From DASWZN01 sp963841635 (GTDB taxonomy: Bacteria; Acidobacteriota; Terriglobia; Bryobacterales; Bryobacteraceae): 64,000 nucleotides of DNA. The notes beneath the pieces were generated by a model. The model was not told the origin of the DNA. It did no database searches and saw only the letters and a list, made by a program, of their open reading frames with translations. Shown here piece by piece: positions 37,258 to 44,629 of the stretch. Position numbers and translations under genes: made by a program. Numbering within the stretch: the first letter of the stretch is position 1; each line of letters opens with the position of its first letter. The DNA is taken from NCBI GenBank assembly GCA_963841635.1, contig CAWJDO010000002.1, forward strand, positions 2,170,001-2,234,000. The letters are read 5' to 3'.

Positions 37258-37282
37258 CGAGCCGCGACCGCCAGGGAGCGGT
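37258..37282 (+). repeat. Family B repeat, copy 6
   Basis: AGCCGCGACCGCCAGGGAGC then GGTC ends two bases before the dehydrogenase stop codon. Confidence 0.7.
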
Positions 37283-37283
37283 C

Positions 37284-38411
37284 CTACAGCGCCGCCCCGA
37301 CCAACTCCGCCATCTCGTCCGGCGTCAGAGCGACCGGATTCCCCTTCATGCTGCTGGCGAGCGCGGCCTTCTCCACCAGCGCCGGCACGTCTTTCGGGCC
37401 CACGCCGTAGGCCGCGAGCGGCTGGATTTCCAACTCCCGCGACAGGCGGCCCACCCACGCCGCGCCGTCTTCCGCCCGAGCTTCGAGGTTGCCGGTGAGC
37501 GTGCGCGCAACTTCGGTATACCGCGTGAGCGCGTCGCTGGTGGCCGCCCGGGCGCGAAGGGTGCGAATATTGATTTCCATCGCGTGCGGCAGCAGGGCCG
37601 CGCAAACCGCTCCGTGCGGGGCGGGAAACATGCCGCCCACCGGCGCGGCGAACCCGTGAACGGCGCCCAATCCGGCGTTGGCTAGCGCCAGGCCTCCGAA
37701 CAGGCTGGCCAGCGCCATGTCGCGCCGCGCCTCGCGGTCGCTTCCATCGCGCCACGCGCGCACGAGCGCCCCGGCCGCGCGCCTCATCCCCTGCAGGCAG
37801 AGCGCGTCCGTCATAGGATTCGCACGTGCGGAAACGTAGGGCTCTATGAGCTGGGTGAGCGCGTCGAGACCGGTCGATGCCGTGATCGCCGGCGGGAGCG
37901 CGTAGGTCAGCTCGGGATCCACCACCGCCAGGCGCGGCAGCAGGAAGGGTCCGCGCAGGCTCGCTTTCACGCGGTGTTCGGGCGAAGCGAGCACGGCGTT
38001 CCGTGTCACTTCGGAGCCAGTGCCCGCCGTCGTCGGGATAGCGATGAACGGCAGCGAAGGCCGGTCGAGCGGCTGGGCCTTGCCGATCACTTCGAGGTAG
38101 TCGAGCACGTCGCCGCCGTTCGCGACCAGGGCCGCGATGGCCTTGCCCGCATCGATGGCGCTGCCGCCTCCGAGCGCGATTACCAGGTCGGCGCCAGCCT
38201 CACGCGCGACCTCGACGCCGCGCCGCACCACATCGACCGTAGGCTCGCCTTCGACCGCGAATGTCGCCGCCGCCGGTAGCGCCGCGCGTCCGCCTGACCT
38301 GCCGGTGACGACGAGAGCCCGCGCCCCCATCTGGCGCGCGGCCGCCGGAACTTCGGCCACCACGCCTTCGCCGAACAGGATGCGCGTCGCGGTCGCGAAC
38401 TCGAACCGCAT
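37284..38411 (-). CDS. Iron-containing alcohol dehydrogenase / maleylacetate-reductase-like
   Basis: The 375-aa protein has the nucleotide-binding motif VIALGGGSAIDAGKAIAAL near residue 78. The PTTAGTGSEVTRNAVL loop is near 126. Metal ligands come from LDALTQLIEPYVS (Asp), GAVHGFAAPVGG and FPAPHGAVCAA (His). This is the group III, metal-dependent dehydrogenase fold. Likely substrates are small alcohols or aldehydes, or maleylacetate. It starts one base after the stop of an antibiotic-biosynthesis-monooxygenase-like gene, suggesting a joint role in oxidative breakdown of a small compound. Confidence 0.88.
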   Translation of the reverse strand: MRFEFATATRILFGEGVVAEVPAAARQMGARALVVTGRSGGRAALPAAATFAVEGEPTVDVVRRGVEVAREAGADLVIALGGGSAIDAGKAIAALVANGGDVLDYLEVIGKAQPLDRPSLPFIAIPTTAGTGSEVTRNAVLASPEHRVKASLRGPFLLPRLAVVDPELTYALPPAITASTGLDALTQLIEPYVSARANPMTDALCLQGMRRAAGALVRAWRDGSDREARRDMALASLFGGLALANAGLGAVHGFAAPVGGMFPAPHGAVCAALLPHAMEINIRTLRARAATSDALTRYTEVARTLTGNLEARAEDGAAWVGRLSRELEIQPLAAYGVGPKDVPALVEKAALASSMKGNPVALTPDEMAELVGAAL

Positions 38412-38412
38412 C

Positions 38413-38718
38413 CTACCAGTCCTGCTCGGCGGGGAAGACGGTCGTGTACCTCACCCTCGATCGCGCCTCCGCCATCATCGGCCCTGCCACGGCCTGCCAC
38501 GCCGCATAGTGCGCCGATTCCTTGTGCGCGACGGTCGCCTCCACGGTCCGATAAATCTCGATGAGGACGAAACGCGTCGGGTCGTCTTCCTGCTGGATGA
38601 CGTCGAACCGCAGGATCCCGGGCTCGATCACGCTATTGCGCGCGTTCTCGGCCGTGGCGATCTTGAAGGGTTCGATGAATTCCGGCTTTACGTGTGCGTG
38701 TACGTGAACGATCACCAT
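38413..38718 (-). CDS. Antibiotic-biosynthesis-monooxygenase (ABM) domain protein
   Basis: I start at ATG 38716-38718 (MVIVHVHAHVKPEFIEPF), giving 101 aa, which fits the single ABM domain. ENARNSVIEPGILRFDVIQ and the RFVLIEIYRTVEATVAHKES block, with HYAAWQAV near the end, are typical of the family, including LsrG/YgiN. These small ferredoxin-like dimers oxidise or isomerise quinone-like or ketone substrates without a bound cofactor. It is the first gene of a two-gene unit with an iron-type dehydrogenase. Confidence 0.85.
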   Translation of the reverse strand: MVIVHVHAHVKPEFIEPFKIATAENARNSVIEPGILRFDVIQQEDDPTRFVLIEIYRTVEATVAHKESAHYAAWQAVAGPMMAEARSRVRYTTVFPAEQDW

Positions 38719-38758
38719 CTCGGCTCGATCATAGCGCGCCGGAGTGGCAAAGAGATAT

Positions 38759-39751
38759 ATGATGTTTCCGGGTCTTGAAGTGGCACGAATCGCGTTCTGC
38801 TTTCTACTCGTCACCTCGATCCGGTGCGCTCTTCTCGGGCAGACCCACATCGCTGACATGCCTCCCAATGTGCCGGTATCACCTCTGCCGACGCCTTGGC
38901 CCATGCGCCTGGAACAAGCTGAGGCGGTGCTCGAAGATGGTGGCAAGCCGGCCTCACGTCCTGACTTCGTCTACTCGGAGTCCTGCTCTACGTCCGTCTG
39001 GGTCCACCCCACGCCCTGTGTCGTCCATGTATATCTGAAGGGGTTCCACGACGCGGTGGCGCCGGTCAGTTCCACTAGCAAGACCACCGTCGTTCTGCGG
39101 AGACTGGGCGCCGAAGGCGAGGCATTTCGCCAGCGGACGGTCGAGATCGGCGCTGTTGGCGTGCCACTCGCGGCGCACAAGGCGTACGCCAGGGGCGAAG
39201 CGGCCATGGGACTGCACGACGTCGCGAAAGCGGAACGCTGGTTCCGTGTCGCGGTCAACGAATACCCGGGCCACGCTTTGGCCTGGGACGAACTGGGGCT
39301 CGCGCTCGAGAAGCTCGGCAGGCCGAGAGAAGCGCAATCCGCCTATCTTCGGTCTGTCGAGGCCGATCCGCGCCTGGCGCGCCCACTGGTTCATCTGGCT
39401 GGTTTGGCGATCGCCACCGAGAGTTGGGAAGAGGCAGCGAGCTTTACGGCCCGTGCGATTGCGCTCGCTCCCGGCGCCTTCCCTCGGGCGTGGTATTACG
39501 ATGCGCTCGCGAACTTCACGCTGAAGCGCCTGCAACGGGCTCAATCGAGCGCACGACGAGCCATTGATCTCGACTCCGAGCGCGCTTTTCCGGCCGCTGA
39601 GTATCTCCTCGGCATGACGCTCGCTGCCGAGGGCGACTCCGGCGGGGCCTCACGGTGTCTTCGAACCTACTTGGAACTCGCTCCGCGAGGCGTGTTCAAC
39701 GAACCAGCCCGGCGACGCCTCGCCGAGGTGACCGCGGAGTCCAAGCGGTAA
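38759..39751 (+). CDS. TPR-repeat protein with exported N-terminus
   Basis: I prefer the ATG at 38759 (or 38762), a few bases after AAAGAG; the protein is then 330 aa. A hydrophobic leader (VARIAFCFLLVTSIRCALLG) marks export or a lipoprotein. Residues 60-130 form an Ig-like beta region. TPR units follow from about 140 (LHDVAKAERWFRVAVNEYPG; AWDELGLALEKLGRPREAQS; and two more). Such proteins usually hold complexes together. No partner can be named; the phosphoesterase 9 bp downstream may be co-transcribed. Confidence 0.75.
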   Translation: MMFPGLEVARIAFCFLLVTSIRCALLGQTHIADMPPNVPVSPLPTPWPMRLEQAEAVLEDGGKPASRPDFVYSESCSTSVWVHPTPCVVHVYLKGFHDAVAPVSSTSKTTVVLRRLGAEGEAFRQRTVEIGAVGVPLAAHKAYARGEAAMGLHDVAKAERWFRVAVNEYPGHALAWDELGLALEKLGRPREAQSAYLRSVEADPRLARPLVHLAGLAIATESWEEAASFTARAIALAPGAFPRAWYYDALANFTLKRLQRAQSSARRAIDLDSERAFPAAEYLLGMTLAAEGDSGGASRCLRTYLELAPRGVFNEPARRRLAEVTAESKR

Positions 39752-39760
39752 AGGCACTGC

Positions 39761-40240
39761 GTGATCGACGCGAACATCATTGGACTGATCTCCGATACCC
39801 ACGGCCTCATGCGTCCGGAGGCGTTGGCGGCTCTCGGTGGATCCGACCTGATCATCCACGCAGGAGACGTCGGCAAGCCGGAGATCCTCGAAGAGCTCCG
39901 CGCCCTGGCGCCGCTCGTCGCCGTAAGGGGAAACGTCGACAAGGGAAACTGGGCATCCCAGTTGCCGCCGACGGCTGTCGTCGAGACCAGCTCGGCGCGG
40001 ATCTACGTTCTGCACAACCTTCAGCAACTGGATCTCGATCCAGCCGCCGCCGGGTTCGACATCGTTGTCAGCGGGCACTCACACGAACCCGTTCGCACAA
40101 TACGCTCTGGCATCCTGTACCTCAACCCGGGAAGCGCCGGCCCGCGGCGTTTCCAACTGCCGATCACGGTTGCCCGCCTCGACCTGCGACGGTCGCCGCG
40201 GAGTTTCGACTTAATCGACCTCTCGCACCGACAGGCGTAG
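39761..40240 (+). CDS. Metallophosphoesterase, YfcE/MJ0936 type
   Basis: The 159-aa protein starts at GTG 39761, nine bases after the TPR gene. Metal-site motifs are ISDTHG (residues 10-15), HAGDVG (near 33), RGNVDKG (near 56), and SGHSHEP (near 107), all in the right order and spacing for calcineurin-like phosphoesterases of the short YfcE kind. It should cleave a phosphodiester with two metal ions in the cytoplasm. The natural substrate is unknown. Confidence 0.9.
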   Translation: MIDANIIGLISDTHGLMRPEALAALGGSDLIIHAGDVGKPEILEELRALAPLVAVRGNVDKGNWASQLPPTAVVETSSARIYVLHNLQQLDLDPAAAGFDIVVSGHSHEPVRTIRSGILYLNPGSAGPRRFQLPITVARLDLRRSPRSFDLIDLSHRQA

Positions 40241-40486
40241 GGCCCGGGCATGTGCAGGCCCGGCCTCACCAGGTACGCTGGCGTGGATCCGCAAGCTCTT
40301 GTGTGCAAGTTCTGCCCGCCCCCCAGGCAAGAAGTGCCTCACGTCCCGACCAGCGATCACGGCCATATCGCCCCAAGGACGCCCCCACCGCGCCTCCATG
40401 CCGACGGCCCATGACGTGCTCTTACGATGTCAGTCGATCACACGATGCCCCGAGGCTGACGGGCCTGACACGACGAGGAGAAACAG

Positions 40487-40666
40487 ATGAAGCTGAGCAC
40501 GACGGATCAGATCAAGGGCACGGTTCACGAAGTGAAGGGCAAAGCCAAAGAGAAGGCGGGACAAATCACGAACGATCCCAACCTGGTGGCCGAAGGCCAG
40601 GACGAGAAAGTCGCCGGCAAAATCCAGAAGAAGCTCGGCCAGATCGAAAAGGTGTTCGGGACGTAA
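40487..40666 (+). CDS. CsbD-family stress-response protein
   Basis: A 59-aa frame from ATG 40487, behind GAGGAG six bases upstream. DQIKGTVHEVKGKAKEKAG and DEKVAGKIQKKLGQIEKVFG are the usual CsbD halves, rich in Lys and Gly and with no cysteine. CsbD proteins are small, abundant and induced by general stress; their molecular action is not settled. A 51-aa DUF3309-like gene follows 47 bp downstream, a pairing seen in stress loci. The 245-bp gap upstream holds nothing I can assign. Confidence 0.85.
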   Translation: MKLSTTDQIKGTVHEVKGKAKEKAGQITNDPNLVAEGQDEKVAGKIQKKLGQIEKVFGT

Positions 40667-40713
40667 CTGAGGCGGCGCGCGGTAGCCGACGCCCTGAAGA
40701 AGGAGAAGGCGAA

Positions 40714-40869
40714 ATGCTGATATTGCTGATCATTCTGTTGTTGCTCTTGGGCGGAGGTGGCGGGTATTACGGCCACAGCCGCTGGGGCTATGGCGGGGGT
40801 GCGGGCGTTGGGCTGGGCACGATTTTGCTGATCCTGCTGGTAGCCTACATGCTCGGGCTCTTCAACTGA
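40714..40869 (+). CDS. Small membrane protein, DUF3309-like
   Basis: A 51-aa frame from ATG 40714, behind AAGGAGA. MLILLIILLLLLGGGGGYYG is one hydrophobic helix; a glycine-rich turn (HSRWGYGGGAGVGLG) leads to a second helix (TILLILLVAYMLGLF). The plan matches DUF3309 proteins, often next to CsbD. It probably sits in the inner membrane. No function is known. Confidence 0.75.
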   Translation: MLILLIILLLLLGGGGGYYGHSRWGYGGGAGVGLGTILLILLVAYMLGLFN

Positions 40870-40881
40870 CCGGGCATCTAC

Positions 40882-41007
40882 TGCTGCGTCGCCCATCGGA
40901 ATTGGCGGCAAACCCGGGACTGGCTCGAATTTCGCCGCACCTGCGAAATTCGTGCCTGTCCCACCGCTGGTCTGCCGTCAGTCATACCGCTCGAAATTCG
41001 CGACGCG
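40882..41007 (+). repeat. Family A palindromic intergenic repeat, copy 4
   Basis: The core hairpin is at 40916-40962. It has both outer ends (GCTGCGTCGC on the left, CGCGACGCGC on the right) and abuts the stop codon of the peptidase gene. Confidence 0.85.
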
Positions 41008-42810
41008 CTACCAGCCCACCGGCTTCCCCTTGTTGTGCTCGTCCAGCCACTTCTGCAGCGGCGCGAAGTAATCCCGGATCGCCGTGGCGTCCATCTCGCG
41101 CTGGCCGGTGAGCGCTTCGAGCGCGTCCGGCCAGGAACGGCTCTGCCCCATCTCCAGCATGGCCGCGAACCGCCGCCCCGCTTCCTGATTCTGATACACC
41201 GAGCAGCGGTTCAGCGGACCCGTGCAGCCCGCGATCTTCGCCAGCGCGCGGTGGAACTGGAACTGCAAAATGTCCGCCAGGAAGTAGCGCGAATACGGAA
41301 CATTGGCCGCGACGTGATACTTGGCGGCGGCGTCGAAATCGCCCTCGCTGCGCGCCACCGGCGCGTCGATGCCCTGGTATTTCCGCCGCAACTCCCACCA
41401 CGTTTCGTTGTACTTCTCCGGCGGAATCTGGCCCGAAAACACCTTCCACCGCCATTGGTCGATCATCAGCCCGAAGGGCAGGAAGGCAATCTTCTGGAGC
41501 GCCCTCTCCATGAGCAGGCCGATGTCTTTGGACGGATCGGGCGCCTCCTTGAGCAGCCCCAGCTTCACCAGGTATTCCGGCGTGACCGAGAGCGCGATGG
41601 TGTCGCCAATGGCCTCGTGGAAGCCGTCGTTGGCGCTGTCGCGGAACATGAACGGCTGCCGGTCGTACGCGCGCTGGTAGAAGTTGTGGCCCAGTTCGTG
41701 GTGAATGACGACAAAATCCTCGGCCGTGATGTCGATGCACATCTTCAGCCGCACATCCTCCACGTAGTCCACATCCCAGGCGCTGGCGTGGCAAACCACG
41801 TCGCGGTCTTGCGGCTTCACGAAGAGCGACCGCTCCCAGAACGTCTTGGGCAACGGCGCGAATCCCAACGACGTGAAGAACCCCTCGCCGTAGCGCACCA
41901 TTTGCCGCGCATCGGTTTTGCGGTCCTTCAGGATCTCGGTGAGGTCGTAGCCGGGGTCGGCATCCTTGGGCGCCACCAGCGGGTAGATGTTGTTCCATTC
42001 CTGTCCCCACATGTTGCCCAGCAGGTGCGCGGGAATCGGCCCGTTCGCGGGAACGATATCGCCGTATTTTTCGCGTAGCCGGCTGCGCACGTAGGCGTGC
42101 AGCGAAACATAGAGCGGCCGCACCTGCTCCCAGAGCCGGTCCAGTTCCCTTCCGAACTCGTCTGGCGGCATGTCGTACTTCGACCGCCACATGGCCCCCA
42201 TATCGGCGAAGCCCAGCTCGCGCGCGCCCTTGTTTCCGAGCTCCACGTAGCGGGCGAACTCCTGGCGCATCGGCGGCGAGATGCTGTGCCAGCCCTTCCA
42301 GACATCGAGAAGCTCCTTGGGATCGCGGCTGGTGGCCATGATGCGCGTGATGTCTTCGAGGTCGAGGCACTTCGACTGGTCGCCGCCCGGGCAATACTTC
42401 CCGCGGCCGTAGGTGCCTTCCATGGACGACACGATCTCGGTCAGCTCGGCGGACTCCTTCGGGTCGGCGGGTGTGGCCAGCGTGAGTGCCACTTTCAGCA
42501 GCGTGAACTTGCGCGCCAGCTCGGGCGGCAGTTGGAGCTTGTCGAAGCGCGTGGCACGTTTGGTCAGATCCACGGTCGTGGCGATGGCGCGCTCGTCTGC
42601 GCGCGCGGCCACCAGTTCGGTGTCTTCCGTGATGAAGTTCGATTTGATCCAATCCGCATGGCTGGCGAAAACGGCCAGGTCGAGCAGAGTCCGCTCCGCC
42701 TCGTCCATGAAGGCCTGCGCCTCCGCGACGGTCGGCGGCTTCTGGGGCTCGGCGGCGAACAAGGCGGCCGAGCAGGCAAGCAAGGCTGGGATGATCACGT
42801 GGAAACGCAT
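41008..42810 (-). CDS. Secreted M2-family peptidyl-dipeptidase (ACE-like)
   Basis: I start at ATG 42808-42810, giving 600 aa with a signal peptide (HVIIPALLACSAALFA). The zinc site is VVIHHELGHNFYQ (HExxH near residue 361) with the third ligand in GFHEAIGDTIAL about 25 residues later. MWGQEWNNIYPLV and the FQFHRALAK block near the C-terminus also match bacterial angiotensin-converting-enzyme homologues. The length equals one M2 domain. It removes dipeptides from the C-terminus of peptides outside the cytoplasm, presumably for peptide use. Confidence 0.92.
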   Translation of the reverse strand: MRFHVIIPALLACSAALFAAEPQKPPTVAEAQAFMDEAERTLLDLAVFASHADWIKSNFITEDTELVAARADERAIATTVDLTKRATRFDKLQLPPELARKFTLLKVALTLATPADPKESAELTEIVSSMEGTYGRGKYCPGGDQSKCLDLEDITRIMATSRDPKELLDVWKGWHSISPPMRQEFARYVELGNKGARELGFADMGAMWRSKYDMPPDEFGRELDRLWEQVRPLYVSLHAYVRSRLREKYGDIVPANGPIPAHLLGNMWGQEWNNIYPLVAPKDADPGYDLTEILKDRKTDARQMVRYGEGFFTSLGFAPLPKTFWERSLFVKPQDRDVVCHASAWDVDYVEDVRLKMCIDITAEDFVVIHHELGHNFYQRAYDRQPFMFRDSANDGFHEAIGDTIALSVTPEYLVKLGLLKEAPDPSKDIGLLMERALQKIAFLPFGLMIDQWRWKVFSGQIPPEKYNETWWELRRKYQGIDAPVARSEGDFDAAAKYHVAANVPYSRYFLADILQFQFHRALAKIAGCTGPLNRCSVYQNQEAGRRFAAMLEMGQSRSWPDALEALTGQREMDATAIRDYFAPLQKWLDEHNKGKPVGW

Positions 42811-42846
42811 AACCTCTAGATTACGCCTGGAAGCGCAGCGAAAGGG

Positions 42847-42955
42847 AGTTGGCGGCAAACCCGGGACTGGCTCGAATTTCGCCGCACCTGCGAAATTCGT
42901 GCCTCTCCCACCCCTGGCCTTCCGTCAGTCATACTGCTCGAAATCTGCGACGCAC
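42847..42955 (+). repeat. Family A palindromic intergenic repeat, copy 5
   Basis: The core hairpin is at 42863-42909, with one change in the right arm (CTCCC for GTCCC). The right end CTGCGACGCAC ends at 42955. Confidence 0.85.
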
Positions 42956-42959
42956 TACC

Positions 42960-43718
42960 CTAGCGTCCGCGGATTGCGAACCCGGCCCCGATGAACCAAC
43001 TCGATCTCTGCGCCAGCAGCGTGTGACCCACCGAAACATCGATCTCGACATTCTTCCCCAGCACCTTCGAGAGCCCGGTGTCCGCGATCGTTTGCGCTTC
43101 GTGCGGCGCCATCCGATAAACCTCCCAAAAGCCGCGCACGCCGCCGAAGAGCTTATGCCCCACGCTGAGGCTGACCGTCTGCTCGACCGAAGTCCCGGGG
43201 CCGGCGGTAGCCATCTGCACAACCACGTTGCCGCCCGCATCGAAGGCCTTCGGGAGCGACTTGCTCCAGCACACTTTGAAGAACGGATCGTAGCCGCCGC
43301 TGGAAAAACGCTCGCTGCCCACAGGGAAAGACAGCGCGCCAATCACCGACAGCGCCGGCATCAGTCGCTTCTCGCCGGTCAGCGCCACCTTGGCTCCCAC
43401 CGCCAGGTCCGCCCCTCCGGAATTCGGCTCCCGTGTTCCGTTGACAAGTACCGACTCCCGCACGAACCCGTCGCTCGCCAGCCGCAGTTCGACGCGCCCG
43501 GCAATGCCAATCCGCAGCAGGGCATTCGGGACCCTCAGCGTGTGGCTGGGAGCCTGCGAAGTCCACTCCACCCCGCCCTCGAATTGCCCGATGCCCCGGC
43601 CCACCGTGTCCGTGGATTCGGTGTAGTCCGGCCGGTCCGTGGAGATCTCGTCAGTCTGGGCATGGAGCAGGAGGGCGGTGGCCGCCATCAGCACAGGAAC
43701 GAGCAGGCGGCGCCGCAT
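42960..43718 (-). CDS. Outer-membrane beta-barrel protein, phenol-degradation MetA-like family
   Basis: The 252-aa protein starts at ATG 43716-43718 with a signal peptide (LLVPVLMAATALLLHAQ). DEISTDRPDYTESTDTVGRG is a typical start for this group. Amphipathic strands follow (GQFEGGVEWTSQ; RLMPALSVIGALSFPVG; SVEQTVSLSVGHKLFGG), ending in SSWFIGAGFAIRG. These 'transporter' proteins are thought to let hydrophobic compounds across the outer membrane, but many have no tested role. The longer in-frame start at 43838 would translate a family A repeat, so I reject it. Confidence 0.75.
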   Translation of the reverse strand: MRRRLLVPVLMAATALLLHAQTDEISTDRPDYTESTDTVGRGIGQFEGGVEWTSQAPSHTLRVPNALLRIGIAGRVELRLASDGFVRESVLVNGTREPNSGGADLAVGAKVALTGEKRLMPALSVIGALSFPVGSERFSSGGYDPFFKVCWSKSLPKAFDAGGNVVVQMATAGPGTSVEQTVSLSVGHKLFGGVRGFWEVYRMAPHEAQTIADTGLSKVLGKNVEIDVSVGHTLLAQRSSWFIGAGFAIRGR

Positions 43719-43725
43719 CGCACTC

Positions 43726-43843
43726 GTGTAGTGCGTCGCAGATTCCGTCGAGTATCGGAATTGGCCGCAGACCCGGGACTGGCTCGAATTTCGGTGCCTT
43801 TGCGAAATTCGTGCCTGTCCCCGATATGTGCGACGCACTGCAC
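43726..43843 (+). repeat. Family A repeat, copy 6, with clean terminal inverted repeats
   Basis: This copy shows the complete element. The ends GTGCGTCGCA (43731-43740) and TGCGACGCAC (43829-43838) are perfect complements, and the pairing extends outwards to 15 bp with one mismatch. The core hairpin is at 43775-43821. This is the layout of a small palindromic mobile unit. Confidence 0.88.
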
Positions 43844-43888
43844 TAGTCTATCCCGGAAATCCGTGCGAAGATCGGGCTAAGAGGGGCG

Positions 43889-44581
43889 ATGGCTGCCAGG
43901 CAACCGGTATTCGAACTCACCGAAAAGGAAACCGGGCGCGTCGAGGCGTTCAGCGACGGCGTGTTCGGCATCGCCATGACCCTTCTGGTGCTGGACATCA
44001 AGGTTCCGCCTCCGGCGAATGGTACCCGTCTGGCGGAAGATCTGCTGAAGCAGTGGCCGGCTTACTTCGCCTACGTGACCAGCTTCCTCACCGTGCTCAT
44101 CATGTGGATGAATCACCACAAGATGTTTCGTCACATCCACAGGGTCAACCACCCATTCCTGGTTCTGAACGGATTGCTGCTGATGGGTGTGACGCTGGTG
44201 CCGTTTCCCACGGCGCTGCTGGCGGCCTACATCGGACACGCCGGCGAGCGGACCGCGGCGGCCGTCTACAGCGGCTGGTTCGTGGTGATCTCGGTCTTCT
44301 TCAACTTGCTTTGGCGCTACCCAGCCTCCCGCGGCCGCCTTCTGGCGAGGAATTATGACCCGTCCGCCGTGGCCGCCATCACCCGCCAGTACCGCGTTGG
44401 GCCGCTGCTCTACGCGGCGGCCTTTGCGCTGGCCTTCCTCAACGTCGCCGTGAGCGTGGGCCTGTGTTTCGCGCTCGCGGTTTTCTTCGCGGTGCCCGAG
44501 CGGCATCCCCGCTCTGCCAAAGCCCGGCCCTGCCAAAGCCCGGCCCTGACAAAGCCCGGCCCTGACAAAGCCCGGCCCTGA
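43889..44581 (+). CDS. TMEM175-like (DUF1211) potassium channel subunit
   Basis: The 230-aa protein has ETGRVEAFSDGVFGIAMTLLVLDI at residues 14-37. This includes the FSD motif of helix 1 that lines the pore of bacterial TMEM175 channels. Six helices can be drawn (about 25-45, 65-85, 100-125, 135-155, 175-195, 195-212). Bacterial forms with one such repeat make tetrameric K+ channels. The last 23 residues (HPRSAKARPCQSPALTKPGP and on) come from a 16-bp tandem repeat and are not part of the family. Confidence 0.88.
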   Translation: MAARQPVFELTEKETGRVEAFSDGVFGIAMTLLVLDIKVPPPANGTRLAEDLLKQWPAYFAYVTSFLTVLIMWMNHHKMFRHIHRVNHPFLVLNGLLLMGVTLVPFPTALLAAYIGHAGERTAAAVYSGWFVVISVFFNLLWRYPASRGRLLARNYDPSAVAAITRQYRVGPLLYAAAFALAFLNVAVSVGLCFALAVFFAVPERHPRSAKARPCQSPALTKPGPDKARP

Positions 44582-44591
44582 CAAAGCCCGG
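44515..44591 (+). repeat. 16-bp tandem repeat (4.8 copies) that sets the channel's C-terminus
   Basis: Units TGCCAAAGCCCGGCCC (44515, 44531) and TGACAAAGCCCGGCCC (44547, 44563), plus a partial unit at 44579. Sixteen is not a multiple of three, so each unit is read in a new frame. The stop codon of the TMEM175 gene (44579-44581) lies in the last unit. Confidence 0.9.
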
Positions 44592-44629
44592 AGGCGCACG
44601 CGGTCCCGGAGTGGTAATGTAATGGGACC

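Noticed and set aside
40241..40486. A possible RNA gene or riboswitch before the CsbD gene
   Set aside because: Only short GC-rich pairings are visible and no known aptamer pattern; nothing here can be supported.
42960..43838. A longer start for the outer-membrane protein, reading through the repeat
   Set aside because: The extra 40 residues are translated repeat sequence; the ATG at 43718 gives a clean signal peptide.
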